DNA of 64,000 nucleotides, from assembly GCA_963789075.1 (NCBI GenBank), contig CAWBJQ010000002.1:930001-994000 (forward strand), written 5' to 3'. Shown here in pieces: positions 22,412-30,992 of the stretch. This DNA is from DATATJ01 sp963789075. GTDB taxonomy: Bacteria > Acidobacteriota > Vicinamibacteria > Vicinamibacterales > CAVVIG01. A model generated the notes under the pieces. The model ran no database searches. It saw nothing but the letters and a program-made list of their open reading frames with translations, and had not been told where the DNA came from. The stretch's first letter is position 1. Each line of letters opens with the position of its first letter. The translations under genes were made by a program, and so were the position numbers.

Positions 22412-23200
22412 TTGAAGATTACACTCCTGGGCACTGGAACATCGCACGGCGTGCCGGCCATCGGCTGCGACTGCGACGTCTGTCATTCGCCGGATCCACG
22501 CGACAAGCGGACGCGCCCGTCGATTCTGATCGAGACGGGCCTTCAAGACAACGGTGCCGCGGGCGCCACGAGCATCCTGGTGGACACCTCCACCGATCTG
22601 CGCGCGCAGGCGCTGGCACACAACGTTCGCCGCGTCGACGCGATTGTCTTCACGCACAGCCACGCGGACCACGTGTTCGGCCTCGACGAAGTGCGGCGCT
22701 ACAACGCGATGCAGCGCGCGGCGATCCCGTGCTACGCGGACGAGGCGACGCTCGCCGATCTCCGCCGCATGTTCGCGTACATCTTCGATCCGCCGCCGGC
22801 GGTTGCCGGGGGCATCCCGCAATTGATTCCGAGCCGCATCGCGGGGCCCTTCATGCTTGGCAGCGTCGAGATCGTGCCCGTGCCGATCTATCATGGACAG
22901 CGGCCGATCCTCGGGTTTCGGGTTGGCGCCTTCGCGTACCTCACCGACTGCAGCCGCATTCCCGACGCGTCCTGGCCGCTGCTGGCCGGCGTCCGTGTCC
23001 TGGTGATCGACGCACTGCGCGAGCGGCCGCATCCGACGCACTTCTCGATCGCGCAAGCGCTCGAGGCGGTTGCGCGCGTGGCACCCGAGCGCGCGTACTT
23101 CACGCACATCTGCCACGACCTGCCGCACGCCGCCACCTGCGCGCGCCTGCCGCCTGGCGTGCAGTTGGCGTACGATGGGCTGGTCTTGGACATCGCATGA
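22412..23200 (+). CDS. MBL-fold hydrolase, PhnP/phosphoribosyl cyclic phosphodiesterase type
   Basis: A 262-residue metallo-beta-lactamase-fold protein. It has MKITLLGTGTSHGVPAIGC, a Cys pair (CDCDVCHSPDP), an RTRPS motif, the metal signature THSHADHVFGLDEVRRYN near residue 78, and a later LTDCSRIPD and THICHD. The pattern follows the PhnP-like cyclic phosphodiesterases, which also bind a structural zinc by Cys. No phn genes are nearby, so the substrate is unclear. The start is a TTG without an obvious ribosome site; a five-codon ATG frame just upstream ends at the same TTGA. Confidence 0.82.
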   Translation: MKITLLGTGTSHGVPAIGCDCDVCHSPDPRDKRTRPSILIETGLQDNGAAGATSILVDTSTDLRAQALAHNVRRVDAIVFTHSHADHVFGLDEVRRYNAMQRAAIPCYADEATLADLRRMFAYIFDPPPAVAGGIPQLIPSRIAGPFMLGSVEIVPVPIYHGQRPILGFRVGAFAYLTDCSRIPDASWPLLAGVRVLVIDALRERPHPTHFSIAQALEAVARVAPERAYFTHICHDLPHAATCARLPPGVQLAYDGLVLDIA

Positions 23201-23208
23201 AGACTAAT

Positions 23209-23313
23209 CACCACAGAGGACACGGGGGGCACATCCTTCGACAGGCTCAGGATAAGCGCTCATGGTGAGCTTGTCGAACCACGTGTCCTCCGTGTCCTCC
23301 GTGGTGGCGAGCT
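23209..23313. repeat. CACGGAGGACAC palindromic repeat, copy 5, with nested hairpin
   Basis: The left arm CACCACAGAGGACACGGGGG and the right arm CACGTGTCCTCCGTGTCC to GTGGTGGCGAG are inverse. A different palindromic repeat (23237-23278) occupies the centre, so one dispersed repeat is nested in another. Confidence 0.85.
23237..23278. repeat. TTCGACAGGCTCA...TGAGCTTGTCGAA hairpin repeat
   Basis: A 42-base imperfect palindrome with a 13-base stem (TTCGACAGGCTCA against TGAGCTTGTCGAA, one mismatch) around GGATAAGCGCTCATGG. From general knowledge, TTCGACAAGCTCA-type hairpins occur dispersed in many unrelated GC-rich genomes. Here it sits exactly between the arms of repeat copy 5. Confidence 0.75.
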
Positions 23314-23318
23314 AGGCC

Positions 23319-24258
23319 ATGGACATCATCCACTTCCCGGACGATCCACGGCCTCCACGCTGGTCGCACCCGGTGCTCGCGCTCGGGAACTTCGACGGGG
23401 TGCATCGCGGTCACCGCAAGATTCTGGATCGCCTGATGCGCGTTGCCGGCGAGCGGAACGCCACGGCCGTCGTCATGACATTCGACCCGCATCCGCCGCG
23501 CATCGTCCGCCCGGACAAGGCGCCGCCGCTCCTGATGACGAAGACGCAGAAGCTCGAGGCGCTGCGCGTGGCCGGCGTGCAGGGCGCCGCGATCGTGCGC
23601 TTCACGCCGGAGCTCTCGCGCTGGGATCCGGAGATGTTCGTCCGTATCGTGATGGTCGACTGGCTGGGCGTCGGGGAAGTGTGGGTGGGCGCGAATTTTC
23701 TATTCGGGCACGACCGCGCCGGAAATTTCACGCTGCTTGCGCGCGCTCGGCGCCCGCTACGGCTTCAAGGCGGAGAAGATCGACCCGGTCCGGTACAAGG
23801 ACTTCGTCGTGAGCAGCACACGCATCCGGCGGCTCGTCGCCGAAGGGCGGGTCGACGAAGCCGGGGCGCTCCTCGGGCATCAGTATTTCATCGACGGCAT
23901 CGTCGTCACCGGTGACGCGCGGGGCCGAACCATCGGTTTTCCGACGGCGAATCTCTGTACCGAAAATGAGCTGCTGCCACCGAACGGCGTCTACGCGACG
24001 ACGGCGACGATCCGGGGCGTCGTGTGGCCGTCGGTGACAAATGTCGGCGTCCGCCCCACGGTGGACGACTCGGGACGCGTGCTGGTCGAGACGCATATTC
24101 TGGGCTTCGACGCCGATCTCTACGGCGCGCCGCTGCGCGTGGGCTTCGTCCAGCGGCTGCGCGACGAGCGCGCCTTCGAGTCGCTCGATCTTCTGAAAGC
24201 GCAAATCGCCGCCGACTGTTCCCGGGCGACCGTGCTCTTCGGACAGCTTTCACTGTAA
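23319..24258 (+). CDS. ribF: Bifunctional riboflavin kinase/FAD synthetase RibF (frame break)
   Basis: About 313 residues over one frame break near 23740 (between NFTLL and RALGARYGF, in a GCGCGC run). The N-terminal FAD synthetase nucleotidyltransferase has VLALGNFDGVHRGHRKIL, TFDPHPPRIV and VGANFLFGHDRAGNF. The C-terminal flavokinase has GDARGRTIGFPTANL, NGVYATTATI and SVTNVGVRPT. It makes FMN, then FAD, from riboflavin. All motifs are kept on both sides of the break, so an assembly indel is likely. Confidence 0.92.
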
Positions 24259-24269
24259 AATCGGCGTTC

Positions 24270-24551
24270 GTGTCTGTTCACGAGTTTGTCTTTGTGCTGG
24301 AACTGTCCGACGGGGCGCGCTTCGACGCGATGCTGACCGATGTCGCGAGGGCGGTCCTCAACGCGGCCGGCTGTGCCGGCGAGCCGCTCGTGAAGCTCAC
24401 GACCGTCCTGCACCAGGCGTTGTCGGACGCTGCCCGCAGCCACGATCGCTGTGACGTGCGATTTCAGGCGCATGCCGGCGAGCTGCGGATTGCCATCTCC
24501 TGCGCAGGACAGCCTGAACGACGGACGACTTTCACCCTGCCGAACCCATGA
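24270..24551 (+). CDS. Small protein of unknown function, coupled to cysS
   Basis: 93 residues from a GTG start 11 bases after the ribF stop. Its stop overlaps the cysS ATG by ATGA, so it is in the ribF-cysS operon. It begins MSVHEFVFVLELSDGARF and has an alpha/beta pattern with KLTTVLHQALSDAARS, CDVRFQAHAGELRIAIS and a Cys-Ala-Gly near the end. The helix-strand order faintly recalls the ATP-binding subdomain of anti-sigma/histidine-kinase-like ATPases, but the nucleotide motifs are absent. I do not recognise a family. Confidence 0.6.
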   Translation: MSVHEFVFVLELSDGARFDAMLTDVARAVLNAAGCAGEPLVKLTTVLHQALSDAARSHDRCDVRFQAHAGELRIAISCAGQPERRTTFTLPNP

Positions 24552-25966
24552 CGATGCGCCTGTACAACACGCTGACCCGCAGCGAGGAGACGTTCACGCC
24601 GAGTGTGGACAACATCGTTCGGATGTACACGTGCGGCCTGACGGTCTACGCGCGCGGCCACATCGGCAACTTCCGGACGTTCATCTGCCTCGACGTGCTG
24701 CGCCGCACGCTCAAGTACCTCGAAGGGCACCGCATCCGGCAGGTCATGAACTTCACCGATGTGGACGACCGCACGATCCTCGGTGCGCAGAAGGCCGGTA
24801 TGGACCTCCGGGCGTACACGGACCAGTACATCGCCGCGTTTCGCGAGGACGCTCAGGCCCTCGGTCTCGAAGCGGTTGAAGAGATGCCGCGTGCGACCGA
24901 CCCGGCGAACCTCCAGGCGATGGCCGATCTGATCCGCGCGCTCGAGAAGAACGGCCACACCTACGTGAGCGACGGCTCGATCTACTTCAAGATCTCGACG
25001 ATGCCGGACTACGGTCAGCTGGCGCATCTGGATCACGACGGAATGAAGCCGGGCGCCCGGGTTGATGCCGACACGTACGCGAAAGACGATGCGCGCGACT
25101 TCGTGCTGTGGAAAGCGACGAAGCCGGACGAGCCGACGTGGGATCTGGTGGACCCGCCGGGCCGGCCCGGCTGGCATCTGGAGTGCTCGGCGATGGCGCT
25201 GCGCCTTCTGGGCGAATCGCCGATCGACATTCACGCGGGCGGCATCGACCTGATCTTTCCGCACCACGAGAACGAGATCGCGCAGAGCGAAGGCGCCACG
25301 GGGAAGCCGTTCTCGCGCTTTTGGGTGCACGTGGAATATCTGATCGTCAACGAGCAGAAGATGTCGAAGTCGCTCGGGAACACCTACACGATTCCCGACG
25401 TCGTCGCGAAAGGGTTCCGGCCGTCGGCGGTCCGGTATCTGCTGCTCTCCGCGCACTACCGCAAGCAGTTGAATTTCACATGGGACAGCCTGGCCGCGGC
25501 GGAGGGCGCGTTGACGCGCATGACCGACGCGTTGTCGCGGCTCGAGACCGTCGAGCGTGCCGGGTCGCATCCCGACATCCTGCAGCGCGTCGACACCGCG
25601 CGGACGGCCTTCGCCGCTGCGCTGCGCGACGATCTCAACACCGCCGCCGCGCTCGGGGCGATCTTCGTGCTCGTGCAGGCGCTGAACTCAGCCATCGATG
25701 CCGGCGAGATCGGCACGGGCGATGTCCCGCAAATCATGGCGGCATTCACGGAGTTCGATCAGGTCCTCGGCGTATTGAGCCTGCGCCGTGCGGAGGACGA
25801 GCAGCCGCCAGTCCCGATCGCCGACATCGAGCAGTTGATCGACGATCGGCATGCCGCACGCCGGCGCCGCGATTTTGCGCTGGCCGATCGGATCCGCGAC
25901 GAACTGGCAGGACGCGGTGTGCTTCTCGAGGACAACCCGGCTGGCACCCGCTGGAAACGGAAGTAG
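24548..25966 (+). CDS. cysS: Cysteinyl-tRNA synthetase
   Basis: A 472-residue class I synthetase, the normal length. Zinc ligands sit in MYTCGLTVY, HLECSAM and HHENEIAQSE. The HIGH-type motif is GHIGNFRTF near residue 37, and KMSKS is present in EQKMSKSLGN near 272. A DALR-like helical region and C-terminal anticodon-binding part follow. It charges tRNA-Cys, whose gene lies 3 kb downstream. Translationally coupled to the small upstream gene by ATGA. Confidence 0.97.
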   Translation: MTMRLYNTLTRSEETFTPSVDNIVRMYTCGLTVYARGHIGNFRTFICLDVLRRTLKYLEGHRIRQVMNFTDVDDRTILGAQKAGMDLRAYTDQYIAAFREDAQALGLEAVEEMPRATDPANLQAMADLIRALEKNGHTYVSDGSIYFKISTMPDYGQLAHLDHDGMKPGARVDADTYAKDDARDFVLWKATKPDEPTWDLVDPPGRPGWHLECSAMALRLLGESPIDIHAGGIDLIFPHHENEIAQSEGATGKPFSRFWVHVEYLIVNEQKMSKSLGNTYTIPDVVAKGFRPSAVRYLLLSAHYRKQLNFTWDSLAAAEGALTRMTDALSRLETVERAGSHPDILQRVDTARTAFAAALRDDLNTAAALGAIFVLVQALNSAIDAGEIGTGDVPQIMAAFTEFDQVLGVLSLRRAEDEQPPVPIADIEQLIDDRHAARRRRDFALADRIRDELAGRGVLLEDNPAGTRWKRK

Positions 25967-25975
25967 CGCCGGGCC

Positions 25976-27352
25976 ATGACCAACACCCCGCAGCTCAAAA
26001 CAGCCCTCCCCGGTCCCAAAGCCAAAGCCATCATCGATCGAGACCGCACGGTCGTGTCTTCGTCGTACACGCGCAGTTATCCATTCGTCATGGCGCGTGG
26101 ATCGGGCGCGATGGTCGAGGATGTCGACGGCAACGTGTTCCTGGACTGCGCGGCCGGCATCGCGGTGAACTCTACCGGCCATTCGCACCCGGACGTCGTG
26201 AAGGCGATCTGCGATCAGGCGCAGAAATTTCTGCACATGTCGGGCACCGACTTCTACTACGAGCAGCAGGTGCAGCTCGCGGAGGCCGTCGCGGCGGTGG
26301 CGCCGATCGACGGCGGGGTGCGATCGTTTTTCGGCAACTCCGGGACCGAAGCCATCGAAGCGTGTATCAAGCTGGCGCGCTACGCGACGAAACGCCCGAA
26401 CGTCATCGCGTTTCTCGGCGGCTTTCACGGCCGGACGCTCGGCGCGCTGTCGCTGACGGCGAGCAAGGCCGTGCAGCGTCGTGGCTTCGGCCCGATGATG
26501 GCGGGCGTCTATCACGCGCCGTACCCGGATGAGTATCGGCCCGCCATCGGCGCGGGATCCGGCACGCAGTCGGCCGCGTGCCTCGCGTACCTCGAGGATC
26601 AGATTTTCGCGCACCTGGTCTCGCCCGACGAGGTCGCGGCGATCATCGTCGAGCCCATCCAGGGCGAGGGCGGGTATGTGGTGGCGCCTGACGAGTTCAT
26701 GCAGGGTCTGCGCGCCATCGCCAGCCGGCACGGCATCCTGCTCGTCGCCGATGAAGTGCAGAGCGGCATGGGACGGACGGGGAAGATGTTCGCGATCGAA
26801 CACACGGGCGTTCGGCCGGACATGATCGCGATCGCCAAAGGCATTGCCTCGGGGATGCCGCTCGGCATTGCGGCGGCGCGCGCCGACATCATGGCGTGGC
26901 CGCCTGGCGCACACGCGAGCACGTTCGGCGGCAATCCTGTCTCGTGCGCCGCGGCGCTCGCGACCGTGAAGCTGCTGCGCGAGCAGTTGATTGCCAACGC
27001 GGCAGCCGTGGGCCCGCACCTCATGGCGGGGCTGAGCGCGCTCGCCGATCGCCACCCGCTCATCGGCGACGTTCGCGGCCGCGGGCTGATGATCGGCGTC
27101 GAGCTGGTGCGCGATCGCCACACGAAGGAGCGCGCCAATCGGGAGCGCGACGCAGTGGTCAGCGCGGCGTTCGCGCGGGGACTGCTGCTGCTTGGCGCGG
27201 GGACGAACTCGGTGCGCTTTTCGCCCGCGCTGGTGCTCACGTGCGAGCAGGCGGACGTCGCCGTCGGGATCTTCGACGAGGCGCTGACGGCGGTCGAGAA
27301 TGGCGGCGAACGAGCTCATAGCGAGAGCTTCATCACGGAGTCACGAAGGTAA
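25976..27352 (+). CDS. Class III PLP aminotransferase, GabT-like
   Basis: A 458-residue class III (acetylornithine/4-aminobutyrate type) aminotransferase. Seen are FLDCAAGIAVNSTGHSHP, FFGNSGTEAIEACIKLAR, GGFHGRTLGALSLTASK, the PLP-binding DEVQSGMGRTGK and the Schiff-base Lys in AIAKGIASGMPLG, then TFGGNPVSCAAALA. The spacing and the EPIQGEGGY motif fit 4-aminobutyrate or related omega-amino-acid aminotransferases better than ArgD, but substrate cannot be set from sequence. It starts ten bases after cysS. The final residues SFITESRR are encoded by repeat copy 6, so the C-terminus was extended by the repeat. Confidence 0.88.
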   Translation: MTNTPQLKTALPGPKAKAIIDRDRTVVSSSYTRSYPFVMARGSGAMVEDVDGNVFLDCAAGIAVNSTGHSHPDVVKAICDQAQKFLHMSGTDFYYEQQVQLAEAVAAVAPIDGGVRSFFGNSGTEAIEACIKLARYATKRPNVIAFLGGFHGRTLGALSLTASKAVQRRGFGPMMAGVYHAPYPDEYRPAIGAGSGTQSAACLAYLEDQIFAHLVSPDEVAAIIVEPIQGEGGYVVAPDEFMQGLRAIASRHGILLVADEVQSGMGRTGKMFAIEHTGVRPDMIAIAKGIASGMPLGIAAARADIMAWPPGAHASTFGGNPVSCAAALATVKLLREQLIANAAAVGPHLMAGLSALADRHPLIGDVRGRGLMIGVELVRDRHTKERANRERDAVVSAAFARGLLLLGAGTNSVRFSPALVLTCEQADVAVGIFDEALTAVENGGERAHSESFITESRR

Positions 27353-27427
27353 CGAAGAGCACGAAGAGAACTTTGCAACCTACCCTAAATTCTCTCCGTG
27401 AACATCGTGTTCTCCGTGGCTTCGTGA
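27329..27427. repeat. CACGAAG palindromic repeat, copy 6
   Basis: The left arm CTTCATCACGGAGTCACGAAG and the right arm TCTCCGTGAACATCGTG to GTGGCTTCGTGAG are inverse. The left arm overlaps the 3' end of the aminotransferase gene. Confidence 0.85.
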
Positions 27428-27481
27428 GAAATACCTCGCGAGAGACCGCCGATGGCGTGAGGTTTGCTGCGCGTCAATGTC

Positions 27482-27844
27482 ATGTCGCGCGACAAAGTGC
27501 TCTTCGGAAAAACAGGCGAGGATCTCGCGTGTGTGGAGTTGGAGCGCCGGGGGTACGCAATTGTTGCACGGCGCTATCGGCTGCGTAGCGGCGAATTGGA
27601 CATCATCGCGCGGGATGGCCAGACGCTGGTGTTCGTTGAGGTGAAGGCGCGCGATAGTCGCGCGTTTGGCGACGCGGCCGAAGCCGTCACCCCATTCAAA
27701 CAGCGCCGGATCGCGCACCTCGCGCTCGACTACGTCACGCGTCACCATATTCACGACTGCCCGTGCCGCTTCGACGTCGTCTCGATTCACATGGACGACG
27801 GGGGGCCGACGATCGAGGTCTTTCAGAACGCTTTCGATGCCTGA
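27482..27844 (+). CDS. YraN/UPF0102 family endonuclease-like protein
   Basis: About 120 residues: LFGKTGEDLACVELERRGYAIVARRYRLRSGELDIIARDGQTLVFVEVKAR. This is the YraN signature, a PD-(D/E)XK-type fold with GELDII..... FVEVK. The usual length is about 120. The family is linked to Holliday-junction or DNA-uptake functions, but its role is not settled. A TTG at 27464 would add six residues. Its end overlaps galT by eight bases. Confidence 0.9.
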   Translation: MSRDKVLFGKTGEDLACVELERRGYAIVARRYRLRSGELDIIARDGQTLVFVEVKARDSRAFGDAAEAVTPFKQRRIAHLALDYVTRHHIHDCPCRFDVVSIHMDDGGPTIEVFQNAFDA

Positions 27845-28838
27845 GCTACGCAAAGATCCGGTCACCGGACGATGGGTCATTATCGCGACGGAGCGGCGCA
27901 AACGGCCGAACGATTTCCGCGTCGATCCGATGGCGGCGTTGGGCCGCGAGCACTGTCCCTTTTGCGCCGGCCATGAGGATCTGACGCCGCCGGAAATCTG
28001 CGCCTACCGCTCGAACGGCAGCGCCCGCGACACGCCGGGCTGGGATCTGCGTGTCGTCCCCAACAAATTCCCGGCGTTGAAGGTCGAGGGCGGGCTCGAT
28101 CGCGAAGGCGACGGGATGTACGACCGGATGAACGGGATCGGCGCGCACGAAGTGATCATCGAGACGCCCGATCACGACCGCCAGCTGGCGACGATGAGCG
28201 AGCAGGAGATCGAGCGGGTCCTCTCCGCGTATCGCGACCGCATCGTCGATCTCAAGCAGGATCGGCGCTTTCGGTACATCCTCGTGTTCAAGAATCATGG
28301 CGCCGCCGCGGGCGCGACGCTCGAGCACTCGCATTCGCAGCTGATTGCGCTGCCGATCGTGCCCGACTTCGTGCGCGAAGAAGTCGACGGGGCGCGGCGT
28401 CATTTCGCGGAGAAGGAGCGGTGCGTGTTCTGCGACGTGCTGCGGCAGGAGCTGGTCGATGGCCGGCGCGTGATTCAAGAGAATGCGGACGTCGTGGCCA
28501 TCGCGCCGTACGCGCCGCGGCTGCCGTTCGAGACGTGGCTGGTGCCGCGGCGTCACGGGTCGCGGTTCGAGGATGCGGCGCGCCACGAGATCGAGAGCCT
28601 CGCGCGGCTGCTGAAGGCGGTGCTCGGCCGGATCAACCGCGCGCTCGAGTCGCCGCCGTACAATCTCATCGTCCACACCTCGCCCTTCTCCGAGGACACG
28701 ACGGAGTTCTATCATTGGCACCTGGAGCTGATGCCGAAGCTGACGAAGGTGGCGGGGTTCGAATGGGGCACCGGGTTCTACATCAACCCGACGTCGCCGG
28801 AGGAGGCCGCACAGGTGCTCCGGGCCGTCACGCTGTAG
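27837..28838 (+). CDS. galT: Galactose-1-phosphate uridylyltransferase
   Basis: 333 residues of the GalT/HIT superfamily. It begins MPELRKDPVTGRWVIIATERRKRPNDF and has the zinc Cys pair HCPFCAGHED. The N-terminal active-site motif is EHSHSQLIALPI (nucleophile His in HxHxQ), and the second domain has FYHWHLELMPKL. It transfers UMP between glucose-1-P and galactose-1-P in the Leloir pathway. Overlaps yraN, so the two are cotranscribed. No other Leloir genes are near. Confidence 0.93.
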   Translation: MPELRKDPVTGRWVIIATERRKRPNDFRVDPMAALGREHCPFCAGHEDLTPPEICAYRSNGSARDTPGWDLRVVPNKFPALKVEGGLDREGDGMYDRMNGIGAHEVIIETPDHDRQLATMSEQEIERVLSAYRDRIVDLKQDRRFRYILVFKNHGAAAGATLEHSHSQLIALPIVPDFVREEVDGARRHFAEKERCVFCDVLRQELVDGRRVIQENADVVAIAPYAPRLPFETWLVPRRHGSRFEDAARHEIESLARLLKAVLGRINRALESPPYNLIVHTSPFSEDTTEFYHWHLELMPKLTKVAGFEWGTGFYINPTSPEEAAQVLRAVTL

Positions 28839-28922
28839 CATTCCGAGGGCAGGGTCGATCAGTCGTCGCTGGCGCGGGCGTCTCGGGCGTGACGTTCACG
28901 TTTGAAAACAGGCGCCTTTTGT

Positions 28923-28941
28923 GCGCGCGAATCGGCGCGCG
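28923..28941 (+). terminator. GCGCGC hairpin after galT
   Basis: GCGCGCGAATCGGCGCGCG forms a short GC hairpin about 85 bases after galT and before the tRNA promoter. No T-run follows, so at most it is a weak or Rho-assisted stop. Confidence 0.25.
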
Positions 28942-28966
28942 CCGGGGCGCGGGGCTGCGCGCATGC

Positions 28967-28996
28967 TTGATGACGAGCCCGGCCGTGTGGTACTTT
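28967..28996 (+). promoter_or_regulatory. Putative tRNA promoter
   Basis: TTGATG at 28967-28972, an 18-base spacer and TACTTT at 28991-28996, with transcription expected just before tRNA-Gly (29012). The -10 is a poor match. The position relative to the tRNA is the main support. Confidence 0.35.
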
Positions 28997-29011
28997 AGGT
29001 GGTCGGGGCGA

Positions 29012-29086
29012 GCGGGAATAGCTCAGTGGTAGAGTGCGACCTTGCCAAGGTCGAAGTCGCGGGTTCGAATCCCGTTTCCCGCTCCA
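29012..29086 (+). tRNA. tRNA-Gly(GCC)
   Basis: 75 bases. The acceptor stem GCGGGAA pairs with TTCCCGC, the D-arm is GCTCAGTGGTAGAGT, the anticodon arm is CGACC-TTGCCAA-GGTCG with anticodon GCC at 29044-29046, and the T-arm is GCGGG-TTCGAAT-CCCGT. The CCA end is encoded (29084-29086). It is followed by tRNA-Cys 61 bases later, probably on one transcript. Confidence 0.95.
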
Positions 29087-29147
29087 TTTCCTCTCTCAGT
29101 TGCAGTCGGGCCTTCAGCCTTGTAGCATCCAGCCGCAGGTTCTCATC

Positions 29148-29221
<74 letters not shown>

Positions 29222-29222
29222 A

Positions 29223-29454
29223 ATTGCCTTCAAGGGAATCACGCGCAGGCCGGACCTAGTCGCCGGGCTCTCCGCCCTTGCATGCAAGCAAACGGAGCGG
29301 ATTTGATGTGGTCGTGTTCGTAGTGTCCGGCTTCAGCCGGACCATCGGTCGCGCTGTTTCAGTGGCAACCTCCTAAACCCACGGTCCGCGCGGCTTCCAG
29401 TTCCGCGACCATGGTCGATTCGCCGCCACCGCTTGGAGGACTGGTCCAAGGAAT
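29223..29454. other. Intergenic, one perfect CTTCAG hairpin
   Basis: About 230 bases between tRNA-Cys and the abiEii stop. It holds the perfect palindrome TCCGGCTTCAGCCGGA at 29326-29341, of the same N-CTTCAG-N' type as 48252-48269. No reading frame or integrase fragment is recognisable here. Confidence 0.5.
29326..29341. repeat. TCCGGCTTCAGCCGGA hairpin repeat
   Basis: A perfect palindrome: a seven-base stem around a TC centre in CTTCAG. A related palindrome with the same CTTCAG-like centre (GGACTTCAGTCC) is at 48252-48269. It may serve as a terminator for the tRNA transcript or be a dispersed repeat. Confidence 0.45.
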
Positions 29455-30288
29455 TCAGTCCAGCTTCGCGACGACCTGATCAAGGTTCGGAGGAGCGTCG
29501 GAGAAACGGTTGCGGCGCGCGAACGCGTCCCATTGCTGTCGTTTCTGTGTGTCGCTGGAAAACTCGCTCGTCAACGCCAACGGAAGCGGTGCCGGTATCG
29601 CCGTTTGTCTGCGGCTGAACGTCGCAGCCACCGCTGCGCGCAGCGTCTCGCCGTCGAACGATCGCGCCGACGCGAGGCTGTAGATGTCGGAGAAATCCTT
29701 CATTCGACTGTTGGCCAGCGCCAGCCTCACCATCGCCTCGCACTTCTCCGCGATTGACGTTTCCGGTCGATAGGCGCGGACCCTTGCGCGCGGCAGATCG
29801 AGGAGGCCTGGGTAGTCGAGAATCTCGGCCGGTGGGACGACAGCATCGCCGACCCCGACGTCCACTTGTAGCGGGATCTTGATGTTCCCAAGCTTGGCGA
29901 TCAGCGTGACGCGCATCCCGCCGTATTCCTGTTGCTCGCCAATAGCTTCGACATGAACCGTATGCACGAGAAAGTCGAGGCCATCCCCGACGACGCTCTG
30001 TTCGCACAGAGCGGTGAAAACGCGCTTCAGTTCCTCTGCTGACGTGTCGCCGGATCCGAGCAGATCGATGTCTTTGGTCGGGCGGATCTTCTCCCCGAGC
30101 CAGAGCAGCATGAGCGCAGCACCTTTCAGGACGAACTTGCCGGCATACTCGGACGCCGCCAGGCGATAGAGCAGGCGTTCGCCGGCGAATCGAACGAGCG
30201 TGAGTTGGTGGTCGACACCGAGCGCTCGGCTGTGCTGTAGGAGCCGAGCCTGATTGGATGCTACGAGGTCTTTCGGCGGCGGCTTCAC
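29455..30288 (-). CDS. abiEii: AbiEii-type nucleotidyltransferase toxin
   Basis: 277 residues of the AbiEii/AbiGii nucleotidyltransferase family. The core is FVLKGAALMLLWLGEKIRPTKDIDLLGSGDTS, where G-x-A-L and the DxD (KDIDLL) are the NTase metal site. QVDVGVGDAVV is the third acidic strand and KCEAMVRLALANSRMKDFSDIYSLA is the conserved C-terminal helix. These toxins transfer nucleotides to cellular targets (tRNA in some homologues) and act as type IV toxin-antitoxin phage-abortive systems. The GTG start overlaps the stop of the upstream antitoxin by four bases. It is the first gene inside the tRNA-Cys-bounded island. Confidence 0.88.
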   Translation of the reverse strand: MKPPPKDLVASNQARLLQHSRALGVDHQLTLVRFAGERLLYRLAASEYAGKFVLKGAALMLLWLGEKIRPTKDIDLLGSGDTSAEELKRVFTALCEQSVVGDGLDFLVHTVHVEAIGEQQEYGGMRVTLIAKLGNIKIPLQVDVGVGDAVVPPAEILDYPGLLDLPRARVRAYRPETSIAEKCEAMVRLALANSRMKDFSDIYSLASARSFDGETLRAAVAATFSRRQTAIPAPLPLALTSEFSSDTQKRQQWDAFARRNRFSDAPPNLDQVVAKLD

Positions 30289-30914
30289 AGCACGATCGTC
30301 TCGAGGTACGGCTGCATGACGCGGTTGACCCGAAGCTGCTTCGCCACGTGATGGAGCTCGTCGAGATTGAGGCGACCACTGCGCCAAGCCTCCTTGAGGG
30401 CCTCCAGGGCCACGTCGAGGCCGATCGTGTTCCTGAACCTGAAACAGTCCGCGATCGTCCGCGCGAGGCTGTAGACGCGCACGGGATGCCCTTCGAGTCG
30501 ATGTGTCTCGATGCCCGGCCGGAACATCACAGGCGATATCCGAATAGCTCGAAGGGTCGGAGAACTCAGGCGCGGCACGCGTGTGCCGCGAGGCACCGCG
30601 ATCCAGACCTGATGGGGAAGTTGCGTCCCGACGTTGTGGAAACGGAGAGCCGATAGCAGGCAAATAACAGCTGAGGACACCGAGGCCGCCGCGAGGACCA
30701 GAGCGTGATTTTCCGTTACGCTGGCTGCTACTAGCCGGTATCGTCCCCGACCGACCCGTTCCAGCTCCCCGGCGCGAACGAGGCGCGTCAGCGTCTGACT
30801 ATGCACACCCAGCGCGCCGGCTTCACGCGCGTTGATGATCGACCGAATCCCGGCCAGCTTGAGGATGCGGCGGCTGGCGTCACGAGAGGCATTATGTGTT
30901 GAAATGTTAACCAT
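30285..30914 (-). CDS. abiEi: AbiEi-type antitoxin/transcriptional repressor
   Basis: About 209 residues. The N-terminal winged HTH (INAREAGALGVHSQTLTRLVRAGELERVGRGRYRL) and middle AbiEi domain (ISPVMFRPGIETHRLEGHPVRVYSLARTIADCFRFRNTIGLDVALEALKEAW) are typical of AbiEi antitoxins. These repress their own operon by binding inverted repeats and counteract AbiEii without binding it directly. The ATG at 30914 removes nine upstream residues that would overlap the promoter. Inverted repeats lie directly upstream (30897-30944). Coupled to abiEii by GTGA. Confidence 0.85.
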   Translation of the reverse strand: MVNISTHNASRDASRRILKLAGIRSIINAREAGALGVHSQTLTRLVRAGELERVGRGRYRLVAASVTENHALVLAAASVSSAVICLLSALRFHNVGTQLPHQVWIAVPRGTRVPRLSSPTLRAIRISPVMFRPGIETHRLEGHPVRVYSLARTIADCFRFRNTIGLDVALEALKEAWRSGRLNLDELHHVAKQLRVNRVMQPYLETIVL

Positions 30915-30944
30915 AATACATATCTGTATGCACTTTAACACATG
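30897..30944 (-). promoter_or_regulatory. Putative AbiE operator/promoter region
   Basis: An AT-rich stretch around the abiEi start. It holds the palindrome ATACA-TATC-TGTAT (30916-30929) nested in a wider TGTGTT...AACACA inverted pair. AbiEi-type antitoxins bind such repeats to autoregulate. The divergent HEPN gene starts about 50 bases away and could share control. Confidence 0.45.
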
Positions 30945-30992
30945 CTCGCCGAATCCCTCGCGTAATCCTTCAGTCTAGGAAAACGGGCGCGA

